From positions 47,655 through 111,654 of the forward strand of contig CALFMN010000244.1 in NCBI GenBank assembly GCA_937879875.1: a stretch of DNA of 64,000 nt, in the 5' to 3' direction. The position numbers and the translations under genes were made by a program. Source of the DNA: an uncultured Chloroflexota bacterium (GTDB lineage: Bacteria; Chloroflexota; Dehalococcoidia; CAUJGQ01). The notes under the pieces were generated by a model. It ran no database searches. It was given only the letters and a program-made list of their open reading frames with translations, and was not told where the DNA came from. The number at the start of each line of letters is the position of its first letter. Position 1 is the first letter of the stretch. This document shows, piece by piece, positions 37,023 through 45,406 of the stretch.

Positions 37023-38471
37023 GTGGCACTCCGCAGCCCCCAGCAGTATCGAGACAGCCTCAAGGACGGGCGCATCGTCTATTTTCGCGGCGCCCGCGTG
37101 GACGATGTCACTACCCATCCCGTGATCGGCGTGGCCGTCGACCACGCCGCCATCGACTACGAGATGGCCGAGAACCCGCAGTATCGCGACCTTGCCGTGG
37201 TGAGCGACGGCCCTGGCGCGCCGTACAGCCGCTACTACAAGCTGCCGGAAAGCGTGGACGATCTGCTCAAGCGCAGCGCCCTGATCGAGCAGGCGACGGC
37301 GCTGGGCAACACGCTGGTCGTGCTGATCAAGGAGATCGGCACCGATGCGCTGTTCGGTCTGCATCTCGTTGCAGCGCAGATGGACGAGAAGCTGAGCACA
37401 CGCTATCTGCAGCGCGTCAAGGCCTTTTACGAGCACTGCCGCGACAACGACCTGGCGCTCGCCGTGGCGCAAACCGATGTCAAAGGCGATCGCTCCAGGG
37501 GTCCGGCTGATCAGGAGCACCCCGACTACTACGTCCGCATCGTCGAGCGGCGCGATGACGGCATCGTCGTGCGCGGCGCCAAGTGCCACACATCGGTTTC
37601 CACCAACGCCAATGAGCTGATCGTGCTGCCGACGCGGGCGATGGGCGAGGCCGACGCGGACTACGCCGTCGCCTTCGCCATTCCGATGAACACGCCGGGC
37701 CTGAAGCTGCTCGCCAGCCCCTACGGCGCGTCTGGCCAGGAAGAACGCAGCGAGTTCGAGTTCCCGATCAGCGCCCGGCACAAGATGATGGAGACGATGA
37801 CCGTCTTCGACGACGTGTTTGTGCCGTGGGAGCGCGTCTTCCTTGCGGGCGAATGGCAGTATGCGGGTCCGCTGGCGCTCGGCTTCGTCGAGTTTCACCG
37901 CTTCACGGCGATCTCCTACAAGCTGCCGCTGGTGGACGCGCTGGTCGGCTCGGCGCAGCTCATGGCCGACTACAACGGGATCAGCCGCGCGGCGCACGTG
38001 CGCGACAAGCTGATTCAGCTCATCAGCTACGCGGAAACACTGCGCGGCCTCACGCATCACGCCGCGCTGCGCTGCCGCGTGGGCGAACTCGGCATCGCGG
38101 CGCCGGATGCGCTGACGGTGAACATGGCCAAGTATCACTTCGCGCACCATTACCACGAGGCCGTGGCGATGGTACAGGACATCACGGGCGGGTTGCTGGT
38201 GACGGGTCCGGGTGTGGAGGACGTGGAGAGCGAGGAGATCGGGCCGTACCTGCGCCACTACTACGGCGGTCGCGCGGGCGTGGACGGCCGCGAGCGCCTG
38301 CGGGCGATCAACTTCGTCAAAGACCTGACCTCGTCGGAGTACGGCGGCTATCAAGAGGTGCTCGCCATCCACGCCGAAGGCTCGCTCGAGGCCGAGAAGC
38401 TGATGATCGCCCGCGCCTACAACGCCAGGCGCACGCTGGATTTGGTGCGCTCGATGGCGGGCATCGCCTGA
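37023..38471 (+). CDS. 4-hydroxyphenylacetate 3-hydroxylase (HpaB)-family flavin monooxygenase
   Basis: A 482-residue protein of the HpaB/acyl-CoA-dehydrogenase-like fold. Landmarks: AVAQTDVKGDRSRGPADQEHPDYYVRIVERRDDGIVVRGAKCHTSVSTNANELIVLPTRAM, FDDVFVPWERVFLAGEW and DITGGLLVTGPGVEDV. It uses FADH2 from a separate reductase to hydroxylate an aromatic ring, but no hpaC-type reductase is adjacent. Related proteins also include 4-hydroxybutyryl-CoA dehydratase; the 4Fe-4S Cys set of that enzyme was not seen. GTG 37023 follows GGAG. The frame stays open upstream through the repeat, which is not part of the gene. Confidence 0.85.
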   Translation: MALRSPQQYRDSLKDGRIVYFRGARVDDVTTHPVIGVAVDHAAIDYEMAENPQYRDLAVVSDGPGAPYSRYYKLPESVDDLLKRSALIEQATALGNTLVVLIKEIGTDALFGLHLVAAQMDEKLSTRYLQRVKAFYEHCRDNDLALAVAQTDVKGDRSRGPADQEHPDYYVRIVERRDDGIVVRGAKCHTSVSTNANELIVLPTRAMGEADADYAVAFAIPMNTPGLKLLASPYGASGQEERSEFEFPISARHKMMETMTVFDDVFVPWERVFLAGEWQYAGPLALGFVEFHRFTAISYKLPLVDALVGSAQLMADYNGISRAAHVRDKLIQLISYAETLRGLTHHAALRCRVGELGIAAPDALTVNMAKYHFAHHYHEAVAMVQDITGGLLVTGPGVEDVESEEIGPYLRHYYGGRAGVDGRERLRAINFVKDLTSSEYGGYQEVLAIHAEGSLEAEKLMIARAYNARRTLDLVRSMAGIA

Positions 38472-38520
38472 TCCTGCGGCCGTCCATGCGCGACGCATTC
38501 GCAGAAAGGACGCTGCGGCC

Positions 38521-39186
38521 GTGAGCGACGGCGGGTCGCTGCTGCCGATCTTTCCGCTGGGGACGGTGCTCTTTCCGGGGGGCACGCTGCCGCTTCAGAT
38601 CTTCGAGGAGCGATACAAGCTGATGGTCAACCGCTGCATCGACGAGCAGCGGGCCTTTGGCGTGGTGTTGATCAAGGCCGGGGTCGAGGTCGGCGGAGAC
38701 GCGGTGCCGCACGGCATCGGCACGACGGCACGCATCGCGCGCGTGGAACGCCTGCCGCAAGGGCGGTTCAACCTGCTGACCGTTGGCGTGGAGCGCTTCC
38801 GCATCGTCGATGCCGACCGTTCGCAGCCCTACCTGCAAGCGACGGTAGAGTACCTCGCCCGGCCGGACGCCACCGAGGAGGCGACGGCGGCCGCGGCCGG
38901 GCGCGTTTCGGCGATGTTCGCGGACCATTACCGCTGGACGTTGCAGCTGGGAGACCAGTGGACGCGGCAGGTCTCCCTGCCCTCGCGCCCGGAGATGCTC
39001 GCGGACTTCATCGCCAACCGGCTGGAGGTCGACGTAGGCGTGAAGCAAGAGTTGCTCGAAGCGGGCACGGTGCGCGACTGTCTGGAACGCGAAGAACGCA
39101 TCCTCGCGCAGACGAACCGGCTGCTGCTCGCGCGCGTGCAGGCGCAACACCGGCAGAAGTACGGCGGCTTCGGAGCGGCAAATTGA
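38521..39186 (+). CDS. LON peptidase N-terminal (substrate-binding) domain protein
   Basis: A 221-residue stand-alone LON N-domain: LPIFPLGTVLFPGGTLPLQIFEERYKLMVNRC near the start, GTTARIARVERLPQGRFNLLTVGVERFRIV, and the C-terminal helical bundle ending AQTNRLLLARVQAQHRQKYGG. No ATPase or protease domain. Such proteins are thought to bind protein substrates, possibly as adaptors. Start is GTG 38521. Its stop overlaps a TTG start of a DUF2007-like gene, forming a three-gene chain. Confidence 0.9.
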   Translation: MSDGGSLLPIFPLGTVLFPGGTLPLQIFEERYKLMVNRCIDEQRAFGVVLIKAGVEVGGDAVPHGIGTTARIARVERLPQGRFNLLTVGVERFRIVDADRSQPYLQATVEYLARPDATEEATAAAAGRVSAMFADHYRWTLQLGDQWTRQVSLPSRPEMLADFIANRLEVDVGVKQELLEAGTVRDCLEREERILAQTNRLLLARVQAQHRQKYGGFGAAN

Positions 39187-39506
39187 ACAGCCAGCGCGAC
39201 CGCCGCGGCGAGCGCCTGGTGCGCCTCGCCGTGGCCGAGGATCCCGTGAGTGCGGAGGTCTGGCGCGACGCGCTCGAACAGGCCGGCATCCGCTCGCTGG
39301 TTCGCAACGTCGACACGCTCGCGGCCTGGTCCGGCGGCGCCGCGCTCACGCTCGAACTGCTCGTGCTCGAAGGCGATCTCGAGGCCGCGCGGGCGATCGT
39401 GGACGCTGAGCCCGCTGCGCCGCGCTCCGAGCCGCGCCATCACCGTCCCCGGCTCTGGCGACGACCCTGGCGACGGCGCGACCACGGCCCGTCCGAGACG
39501 CTCTGA
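39183..39506 (+). CDS. DUF2007-like putative signal-transducing protein
   Basis: A 107-residue protein read from TTG 39183, which overlaps the LON-domain stop as TTGA. The core EDPVSAEVWRDALEQAGIRSLVRNVD and LTLELLVLEGDLEAARAIVDAE matches the alpha/beta pattern of DUF2007, whose members bind or sense small ligands. The last 30 residues are Arg/Pro-rich. The following gene starts at its last base (TGATG). The TTG start is inferred from coupling; no ATG or GTG is available at the right place. Confidence 0.75.
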   Translation: MNSQRDRRGERLVRLAVAEDPVSAEVWRDALEQAGIRSLVRNVDTLAAWSGGAALTLELLVLEGDLEAARAIVDAEPAAPRSEPRHHRPRLWRRPWRRRDHGPSETL

Positions 39507-39934
39507 TGAGCAAGCAACGCCGGCGCAGGCGCGCACAAGAACGCGCGAGCCACGAGCAGTTCGATCCCGAGCTGGCCGAGCGAGCGTGGGACGGGCGAAA
39601 ACAGCATCACGCGGACGGCCGTGCCGAGCGTGACCGCCGGCGCGGCCGCCCTGCGGATTCCGCGGTTGTGCACGGGGACAGTGTTGCTGTGCCTATCCCT
39701 GCTCAGCGGCGGCGCGCCCGCGATGACGACGACTCGCTGACATCCCACGCCGAACGCGCCTGGGACGCCCTGCTGGCCCCGGCGGGCGCTGCGTTGACCT
39801 GTGGCGGCTGCTGCAACTGGCGACCGCACAGCGAGCCGGGCGGCCGCGGCACCTGCGATCACCCGGCGAGCGGCTTCTCTTACCCATACGAAGACACGGC
39901 GGCCTGTCCGTTCTTTGAAGCGCGCCGCCGCTAA
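39506..39934 (+). CDS. Cys-rich small protein with charged N-terminus
   Basis: A 142-residue protein. The first 75 residues are Arg/Asp/Glu-rich and likely disordered. The C-terminal 45 residues contain CGGCCNWRPHSEPGGRGTCDHPASG and DTAACPFF, a compact putative zinc- or disulphide-stabilised module. Its ATG overlaps the previous stop (TGATG), so it is the third gene of the LON-domain chain. No function is known. Confidence 0.7.
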   Translation: MSKQRRRRRAQERASHEQFDPELAERAWDGRKQHHADGRAERDRRRGRPADSAVVHGDSVAVPIPAQRRRARDDDDSLTSHAERAWDALLAPAGAALTCGGCCNWRPHSEPGGRGTCDHPASGFSYPYEDTAACPFFEARRR

Positions 39935-40605
39935 GCCAGGGTCAGCGTCAGAAACTCGTGCAGATCCGAGAGGTCAGGCAAGACGGCGTCTGCGCCCGCA
40001 ACAGCCAGCGCCTCCGCCGAGCAGTGCCCTGTTGCGACGCCGATCACGGGGATACCGTTCGCCCTGGCCGCGCTGACGTCGTGCTCGCTGTCGCCGACAA
40101 TCCAGATACGGTCGCCGGCGGCGCGGCCGAGCCGGCCAGCCGCCTCGGCGATGACCTCCGCCCGATCCTCGGAGTCGTCGGCGAAGCCACCGTCGAGAAA
40201 GTAGTCCCAGATGCCGACGTGGCGCAGCTTGATCTCGGCCGCGCTGCGGTAATTGCCCGTGCCCAGACCCAGCCGCACGTCCGAGCGCTCCGCGAGCGCA
40301 TCGAGCAGCGCGGGCACGCCGGGCAGCACGTCGCAGGCCGGTCCGTTCGACAGCTCTTCTTTCAGCAGATCAAAGTACATGTCGCGGAAACGCTGAAACT
40401 CAGGCGCCAGGTCGCCGTCGTGCAACGCTTGCCGCACGTAGCAGTCGCGCAGGATGGCGCCGTCGGTGCGGCCAGCGAACTCGATGCCGGCAAAGGCGTC
40501 GTCCACGCCGTAAAGCTCGCGAAATGTGCGCGTCATCGCCCGCGACCCGGCGCCGTTCGTACGGATCAGGGTCATGTCGATGTCGAAGAGGAAGATCGTT
40601 GTCAT
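39931..40605 (-). CDS. HAD-superfamily hydrolase
   Basis: A 224-residue HAD phosphatase of the phosphoglycolate-phosphatase/beta-phosphoglucomutase type. Nucleophile motif FDIDMTLI (Asp8, Asp10), helical cap, motif II around LGTGNYRS, and acidic motif GDSEHDVSAARANG. It dephosphorylates a small phosphometabolite in the cytosol; specificity cannot be read from sequence. It converges with the Cys-rich gene with a 4-nt 3' overlap. Confidence 0.9.
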   Translation of the reverse strand: MTTIFLFDIDMTLIRTNGAGSRAMTRTFRELYGVDDAFAGIEFAGRTDGAILRDCYVRQALHDGDLAPEFQRFRDMYFDLLKEELSNGPACDVLPGVPALLDALAERSDVRLGLGTGNYRSAAEIKLRHVGIWDYFLDGGFADDSEDRAEVIAEAAGRLGRAAGDRIWIVGDSEHDVSAARANGIPVIGVATGHCSAEALAVAGADAVLPDLSDLHEFLTLTLA

Positions 40606-40628
40606 CTAATCGGAGGGCGCGGCGCGGC

Positions 40629-40827
40629 TTTCGGCCCTCTTCCTCTCTTGTGCGTTGGAAGTCTCCGATGGTTGCGCTGCGCTCTGGCTCCCACTCCTGG
40701 GAGAAGGAGACGATCCAGCGCCGAGCGTGCCGAGCGCTATACGGTTAGCCCGACACCCTCTCGATCTGGCGATCAACGATCGCCCCTCGCCCAGGATTGG
40801 GAGAGGGGTCGGGGGTGAGGGCCGAAA
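40629..40827. repeat. Family 2 palindromic element, copy 2
   Basis: A 199-bp element with an 11-bp perfect terminal inverted repeat TTTCGGCCCTC (40629-40639) / GAGGGCCGAAA (40817-40827). It has a central CGGTTAGCCCGAC and arm hairpins around TCCTGGGAGAAGGAGA (left) and CCCCTCGCCCA-GGAT-TGGGAGAGGGG (right). It fills the gap between the HAD and rhodanese genes and ends 3 bp before the rhodanese stop. The outer GGCGCGGC flank at 40621-40628 is also found, inverted, beside copy 3. Confidence 0.75.
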
Positions 40828-40829
40828 TG

Positions 40830-41162
40830 CTAGCCCATCGGCAGGCCGGCGTCGCGCCAGGTATCGGTGCCGCCCTCGACGTTGAAGAGCCGGGTCTTGC
40901 CGCCGGCGGCGGCGTACTCGCAGGCGAGGGCGCTGCGTTGCCCCATCTTGCAGATGAACAGCACGTCTCTGTCGTCCGGCAGTTCGTCGCGGCGGTTGTA
41001 GACGCTGTTCAGCGGGATCAGCGTCGTGCCGGCAGCGTGATAGTCGGCGAACTCGCCCGGCTCGCGCACGTCGATGAAGGCGGCGTCGCCTTTGTCCAAC
41101 ATCTCCTTCGCCTCTTGCACCGAGACGCGGGTAAACGGTTCCTGCGGATTCTTGACCGCCAC
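40830..41162 (-). CDS. Single-domain rhodanese
   Basis: A 110-residue rhodanese with the active-site loop CKMGQRSA (Cys in FICKMGQRS) and the family elements FIDVREPGEFADYH and LFNVEGGTDTWRDAGLP. It transfers sulphane sulphur from a donor to a thiophilic acceptor. GTG 41162 is preceded by AGGAGG. The Lys/Met following the Cys give a loop different from thiosulphate-type rhodaneses, so the acceptor is uncertain. Confidence 0.93.
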   Translation of the reverse strand: MAVKNPQEPFTRVSVQEAKEMLDKGDAAFIDVREPGEFADYHAAGTTLIPLNSVYNRRDELPDDRDVLFICKMGQRSALACEYAAAGGKTRLFNVEGGTDTWRDAGLPMG

Positions 41163-41319
41163 GGCGGACCTCCTGGGTGAGCTGGATGATTGTTGACTCA
41201 GCAACTCAATTATAGCAGCAGCCGGCGGCAGGATCACGCCGGACCTGCACTATCCTGACGCGCAGCCGGGCCGGTGAAAAGCACCGACCCGGCCTGGCAT
41301 CCTGTGCTGCCCCTGCCGC

Positions 41320-42951
41320 TTAGTAGTCGTCCATCTCCGGCATGGGCATCGGCGTCTCGGGTTGCGGGATCTCGGTGATCAGCGCCTCGGTCGTCAGCAG
41401 CAGCGCCGCGATGCTGGCGCCGTTTTGCAGCGCCGCGCGCGTCACTTTCAACGGATCGATGATGCCGGCGTCGATCAGATCGACGAACTCGCCGGTAATC
41501 ACCTCGAAGCCGATATTCTGATCCCCGCGAGCCAGTTGCTCGCGGCGCACGCCCGCCGCGACCACGCCGCCCTCGCGGCCGGCGTTTTCGGCGATCTGCA
41601 TCAGCGGCGCTTCGAGCGCCTTTTTGACGATTGCCGCGCCGGTCTTCTCGTCGCCGGTGAGTCCGAGCCCATCCAACTGGGCCGCGGCGCGCACCAGCGA
41701 GACGCCGCCGCCGGGAATGATGCCCTCTTCGGCAGCGGCACGGGCCGCGTGCAGCGCGTCTTCCACGCGCATCTTGCGCTCTTTCATCTCGGTCTCGGTG
41801 GCGCCGCCGACGTGAATCACGGCGGCGCCGCCCGCCAGTTTGGCGATGCGCTCCTGGAGCTTCTCGCGGTCGTAGTCGGAGCCGGCGTCCTCGGCCTGCG
41901 CATTGAGCGACTTCACCCGATCCGTCACGGCGCCGCGTGGGCCGCGGCCCTCGATGATCGTCGTCTCTTCTTTGGTAATCACGGCGCGCCGGCATGAGCC
42001 GAGATCGGCCAGTGTGACGCTCTCCATCTTGCGGCCGACCTTCTCGGAGATCACCTGGCCGCCGGTCAAAATGGCGAGGTCTTCGAGCATGTCTTTCTGG
42101 CGGTCGCCGAAGCCGGGCGCCTTCACCGCAACCGCCGTCAGATTGCCGCGCTGCTTGTTGACGATCAGCGTTGCCAGCGCGTCGCCGTCGAAATCATCCG
42201 CGACGATCAGCAGATCCTTCTTGCCGGAGCGCAGCACCTGTTCGAGGATCGGCACGATATCGGCCACGGCCGAGATGCGCTTGTCGGTGATGAGGATGTA
42301 CGGCTCGTCCAGTGTGGCCGTCTGCCGCTCGGTTTCCGTCGCCAGATACGGCGAGACGTAGCCGCGGTCGAAGCTCATGCCTTCGACGTACTCGATCTCC
42401 GAGCGCATGCCCTGGCCCTCGTCGACGGTGATCACGCCGTTGGCGGTCAGCCGGTGCATCGCCTCGCCGACCAGTTCGCCGATCTCGGTGTCGGCGCTTG
42501 CCAGGGTCGCGATCTGGGTCAGCCCTTCCTGGCCGGAGACCGGCGTCGCCATCTCTTGCAGCGCCCGCACGGCGGCCTCTGTTGCCGCCTCGATCCCGCG
42601 TTTCAGCGACATCGGGTTGGCGCCGGCGGCGATGTTCTTCAAGCCTTCGTGCACCATGGCCTGCGCCAGCACGGTCGAGGTCGTCGTGCCGTCGCCGGCC
42701 ACGTCACCGGTCTTGCTTGCCGCCTCTTTGGTGATCTGCACGCCGAGGTTGACGAAACGATCCTTGATCTCGATCTCTTTGGCGACTGTAACGCCGTCGT
42801 GCGTGATCGTCGGCGCGCCGAACCTCTTGCCCAGCGCCACGTTGCGGCCTTTCGGCCCCAGCGTGACCTTGACCGTGTTGGCGACGATGTCAACACCCGT
42901 CTTCAGCGACTCGCGGGCGTATTCGTCGAACAGAACCTGTTTTGCGGGCAT
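41320..42951 (-). CDS. groEL: 60 kDa chaperonin GroEL
   Basis: A 543-residue group I chaperonin with VTLGPKGRNVALGKRFGAPTITHDGVTVAKEIE and the ATPase segment DVAGDGTTTSTVLAQAM. The C-terminus is PMPMPEMDDY instead of the usual Gly/Met repeat. It forms the double-ring folding chamber with GroES. groES is not adjacent; instead a 74-residue unknown gene precedes it in the same CIRCE-controlled unit. No ATG other than 42951 fits the family start MPAKQVLFDEYARE. Confidence 0.98.
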   Translation of the reverse strand: MPAKQVLFDEYARESLKTGVDIVANTVKVTLGPKGRNVALGKRFGAPTITHDGVTVAKEIEIKDRFVNLGVQITKEAASKTGDVAGDGTTTSTVLAQAMVHEGLKNIAAGANPMSLKRGIEAATEAAVRALQEMATPVSGQEGLTQIATLASADTEIGELVGEAMHRLTANGVITVDEGQGMRSEIEYVEGMSFDRGYVSPYLATETERQTATLDEPYILITDKRISAVADIVPILEQVLRSGKKDLLIVADDFDGDALATLIVNKQRGNLTAVAVKAPGFGDRQKDMLEDLAILTGGQVISEKVGRKMESVTLADLGSCRRAVITKEETTIIEGRGPRGAVTDRVKSLNAQAEDAGSDYDREKLQERIAKLAGGAAVIHVGGATETEMKERKMRVEDALHAARAAAEEGIIPGGGVSLVRAAAQLDGLGLTGDEKTGAAIVKKALEAPLMQIAENAGREGGVVAAGVRREQLARGDQNIGFEVITGEFVDLIDAGIIDPLKVTRAALQNGASIAALLLTTEALITEIPQPETPMPMPEMDDY

Positions 42952-42985
42952 TGCCTGCTGTTCCCTCCGTACTTGCTGCCGTGAA

Positions 42986-43210
42986 CTATTGGGCCTCTGC
43001 CGGCTCGTCCGTGCGGCCGATCCACTCAATCTGCTGCGGATTCTGCACCAAATCGCGCTCTTTCGCCAGCTCGCGCACCGTGACCATGCCGATCATCGAG
43101 TCTTCGCTGATCAGCACCCAGTCCGCGTTTTCCGGTGCGGCGTGAACGGTGCTCGCGCGGAACGCCTTGAGACGCTTCGGGTTAAGGTAGATGCCGATCT
43201 TGCCCGCCAT
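42986..43210 (-). CDS. Unknown 74-residue protein in the groEL operon
   Basis: A 74-residue protein, N-terminus MAGKIGIYLNPKRLKAFRAS, then HAAPENADWVLISEDSMIGMVTVRELAKERDLVQNPQQIEWIGRTDE. It is not GroES: it is shorter than the 95-residue co-chaperonin and lacks the mobile loop. A mixed alpha/beta pattern is expected. It lies between the CIRCE element and groEL, 34 nt from the groEL start, so it should be heat-induced with groEL. Start 43210 follows GAGAG; GGAGG is 13 nt upstream. No family was recognised. Confidence 0.75.
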   Translation of the reverse strand: MAGKIGIYLNPKRLKAFRASTVHAAPENADWVLISEDSMIGMVTVRELAKERDLVQNPQQIEWIGRTDEPAEAQ

Positions 43211-43271
43211 CGCTCTCGTCGTGCCTCCGCAGTGATCGCCTGGCGGCGTCGGTGCACCGCCCACAGACCGG

Positions 43272-43301
43272 ATTCTACCGTGTCGGCGCGCGATTTAGCA
43301 A
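43272..43301 (-). promoter_or_regulatory. Heat-shock operon promoter overlapping CIRCE
   Basis: On the minus strand: -35 TTGCTA (43301-43296), 18-nt spacer, -10 TAGAAT (43277-43272). The -35 lies inside one CIRCE half-site, so HrcA binding would block RNA polymerase. Confidence 0.75.
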
Positions 43302-43321
43302 CCGGGCACCGAGAGTGCTAA
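43295..43321 (-). promoter_or_regulatory. CIRCE operator (HrcA-binding inverted repeat)
   Basis: TTAGCAACC-N9-GAGTGCTAA against consensus TTAGCACTC-N9-GAGTGCTAA: one arm perfect, the other with two mismatches, and the correct 9-nt spacing. It precedes the 74-aa gene and groEL, the usual HrcA target. Confidence 0.9.
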
Positions 43322-43396
43322 TCTTCGGAACCGAACGGCTTTGCCAAGATCGGGCTTCTGCTATGCTGGCCGAAATCCGCCGGCAAGGGGGCAGCC

Positions 43397-43657
43397 ATGC
43401 GCGCCGTATTCGTCATGGTGAAGGTTGAGCCGGGGCAGGTCGAGTCGGTCGCGCAGCACATCGGCGATCTCGAGGCGTTCTCCGAAGGATATTCGATCTC
43501 CGGCGCCTACGACCTGCTGATGAAGTTCTACATCGAGGACATCGACCACCTGGGCCGGCTGGTGAACCACGAGATTCAGACGATTCCCCACGTGCGCGAG
43601 ACGTTCACGCTGCTGACGTTCAACGCATTTCCCGCGCCCGGCGACGCTCGGCAGTGA
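43397..43657 (+). CDS. Stand-alone Lrp/AsnC effector-binding (RAM) domain protein
   Basis: An 86-residue protein consisting only of a RAM domain: FVMVKVEPGQVESVAQHIGDLEAFSEGYSISGAYDLLMKFYIEDIDHLGRLVNHEIQTIPHVRETFTLLTF. No DNA-binding helix-turn-helix. Stand-alone RAM proteins bind amino acids and may modulate full-length Lrp/AsnC regulators or enzymes. It is divergent from the CIRCE operon. A partner glutamate-metabolism gene (GltD-like) lies convergent downstream. Confidence 0.9.
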   Translation: MRAVFVMVKVEPGQVESVAQHIGDLEAFSEGYSISGAYDLLMKFYIEDIDHLGRLVNHEIQTIPHVRETFTLLTFNAFPAPGDARQ

Positions 43658-43667
43658 TAGCGCGGCG

Positions 43668-43837
43668 TTCGGCCCTCACCACCGTCCCCTCGCCCAATCC
43701 TGGGCGAGGGGCGATCCCGGGTTGGAGCGATCCGTAGCGGCGTCGGGTTAACCGTTTTGTCAGTCGGACCGCTCACTGGTGGATCGTCTCCTTCTCCCAG
43801 GATTGGGAGAAGGAGACAGGAGAGGTTGAGGGCCGAA
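43668..43837. repeat. Family 2 palindromic element, copy 3
   Basis: A 170-bp element with a 10-bp terminal inverted repeat TTCGGCCCTC (43668-43677) / GAGGGCCGAA (43828-43837). Left hairpin CCCCTCGCCCA-ATCC-TGGGCGAGGGG (43686-43711, 11 bp). Right hairpin is a 14-bp stem at 43786-43799/43804-43817 with a GGAT loop. Central GTCGGGTTAACCG is at 43743-43755. It lies between convergent genes and ends 9 bp before the GltD-like stop. It could double as a bidirectional terminator. Confidence 0.78.
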
Positions 43838-43846
43838 AGCCGCGCC

Positions 43847-45406
43847 TCAGGCTGAGCCGTTGCGCATACGCCGGAACCAGCCGCGCGGGGGCTGCGAGCG
43901 TTGCCGCGGCGTCGCAAGCGACTCATGCTCACATGATTGCAGCTCGAGCTCGCGCAGATACGCGTCGATCGCGGCAGCGGCGCGGCGACCAGCGGCCATC
44001 GCCGTCACGACCAGGCCCTCGCCGTGCACCACGTCCCCGCCGGCAAAGACACCGCGCCGGCCCGTGTGGCCGTCTGAACTCTCGGTTCTGAGAAAACCCT
44101 TGCCGTTGACGCCGAGGCCTTCCGTCGCCTCGCGCAGCAGCGGGTCGGGCTCGTAGCCGATCGCGATCACGGCAAGCCGCGCCGGGATCTCGTAGTCGGA
44201 GCCCAGCACGGCGAAGGCGCGCCGGCGACCGCCGGCGTCTGACTCGCCGCGCTCCAGGCGACGCAGGCGCACGCCGGTCAGGTGGCCTGCCGCGTCGCCG
44301 GTAAAGGCCACCGGCTCCGTCTCGAAGCGAAAGACCACACCTTCTGCGCGTGCGTCCGTTTCCTCTTCCGCGCGCGCGGCCAGCTCTTCGCGCGTGCCGC
44401 TGCAGGCCAGCGTGACAGATGACGCGCCCATGCGCAGCGCCGTGCGTACGCTGTCCAGTGCGGCGTCGGTGCCGCCGATCACGACGACGGCCGGCGCCTC
44501 TTCACGCCGCGCCAGCGCCGTCGCGGCCGAGCCGGCGCCGCCCGCCGCCAGCAGCTTGCCCGCGGCGGCGTTCGCCCGCAACAGAAACTCCGTGGCCGTC
44601 GAGACGCCCTCATACTCCGAGGCGCCGGGGATGCGCAGCTCTCGGTCCACGCCGGCGCCGGTGGCCAGGTAGACGGCGTCGAAGCCTTCCACCAGCAGCT
44701 CATCCACGCTGACATCGCGCCCGACGCGCACGCCGCTGACGAAGTCGGCGCCGAGCATGGTGAGAAAGCGCAGCTTCTCGTTGAGAATGCGTTTCGCCAG
44801 CTTGAAATTGGGAATGCCGTGCGCCAGCGCGCCGCCGGGCGTCGGCCACTGGTCGAAGACGCTGACCTCGTGCCCGCGTTTGACCAGTTCCTCGGCGACT
44901 GTCAGGCCGGACGGCCCCGAGCCAACCACGGCCACCCGCCGGCCGCTCGGCTCCGGCAGATCGGCCGGCAGCGGGAAGCCACCGAGCTGTGTCCGCTGCG
45001 TGTCGGCGACAAACGCTTCGAGCACGCCGATGCCGACGGGTGGCTCTTTGCGCCCATCCGGCCGAATCGCGAAGCCCACCGGGCACTCGCCCTCGCACAG
45101 CCGCTCGTGCGGGCAGAGCCGCCCGCACATCTCCGGCAGATTGGAGGTTTCGCGAAACTTGTTGGCAGCGCCGATCGCGTCGCCATTTTCGAGCAGCAGC
45201 AGCGCCGACGGGATGTCGTTGTGTGCGGGGCAGGCATCAACGCAGGGCGTGGTCGGGCAGTGGATACAGCGGGCTGCTTCCAGCCGCGCCCGGTTCAGGT
45301 CGAGCCCCTGGTAGACCTCTTCCCAGTTGTTGACGCGCTCTTCGGGAGATTGCTTGTCGCCCGGCTGCGCCGAGATGCTCAGCCGCGCCCAGATGCGATT
45401 TGCCAT
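43847..45406 (-). CDS. NADPH-dependent glutamate synthase small-subunit-like oxidoreductase
   Basis: A 519-residue GltD-like flavoprotein. An N-terminal two-cluster Fe-S domain is visible as CIHCPTTPCVDACPAHNDIP and CGRLCPHERLCEGECP. The FAD-binding motif VAVVGSGPSGLTVAEEL and the NAD(P)-binding motif VVVIGGTDAALDSVRTAL follow, then VFAGGDVVHGEGLVVTAMAAGRRAA at the C-terminus. It passes NADPH electrons through FAD to Fe-S clusters. No gltB lies adjacent, so it may serve another acceptor. Start 45406 follows GGGGAG. Confidence 0.92.
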   Translation of the reverse strand: MANRIWARLSISAQPGDKQSPEERVNNWEEVYQGLDLNRARLEAARCIHCPTTPCVDACPAHNDIPSALLLLENGDAIGAANKFRETSNLPEMCGRLCPHERLCEGECPVGFAIRPDGRKEPPVGIGVLEAFVADTQRTQLGGFPLPADLPEPSGRRVAVVGSGPSGLTVAEELVKRGHEVSVFDQWPTPGGALAHGIPNFKLAKRILNEKLRFLTMLGADFVSGVRVGRDVSVDELLVEGFDAVYLATGAGVDRELRIPGASEYEGVSTATEFLLRANAAAGKLLAAGGAGSAATALARREEAPAVVVIGGTDAALDSVRTALRMGASSVTLACSGTREELAARAEEETDARAEGVVFRFETEPVAFTGDAAGHLTGVRLRRLERGESDAGGRRRAFAVLGSDYEIPARLAVIAIGYEPDPLLREATEGLGVNGKGFLRTESSDGHTGRRGVFAGGDVVHGEGLVVTAMAAGRRAAAAIDAYLRELELQSCEHESLATPRQRSQPPRGWFRRMRNGSA

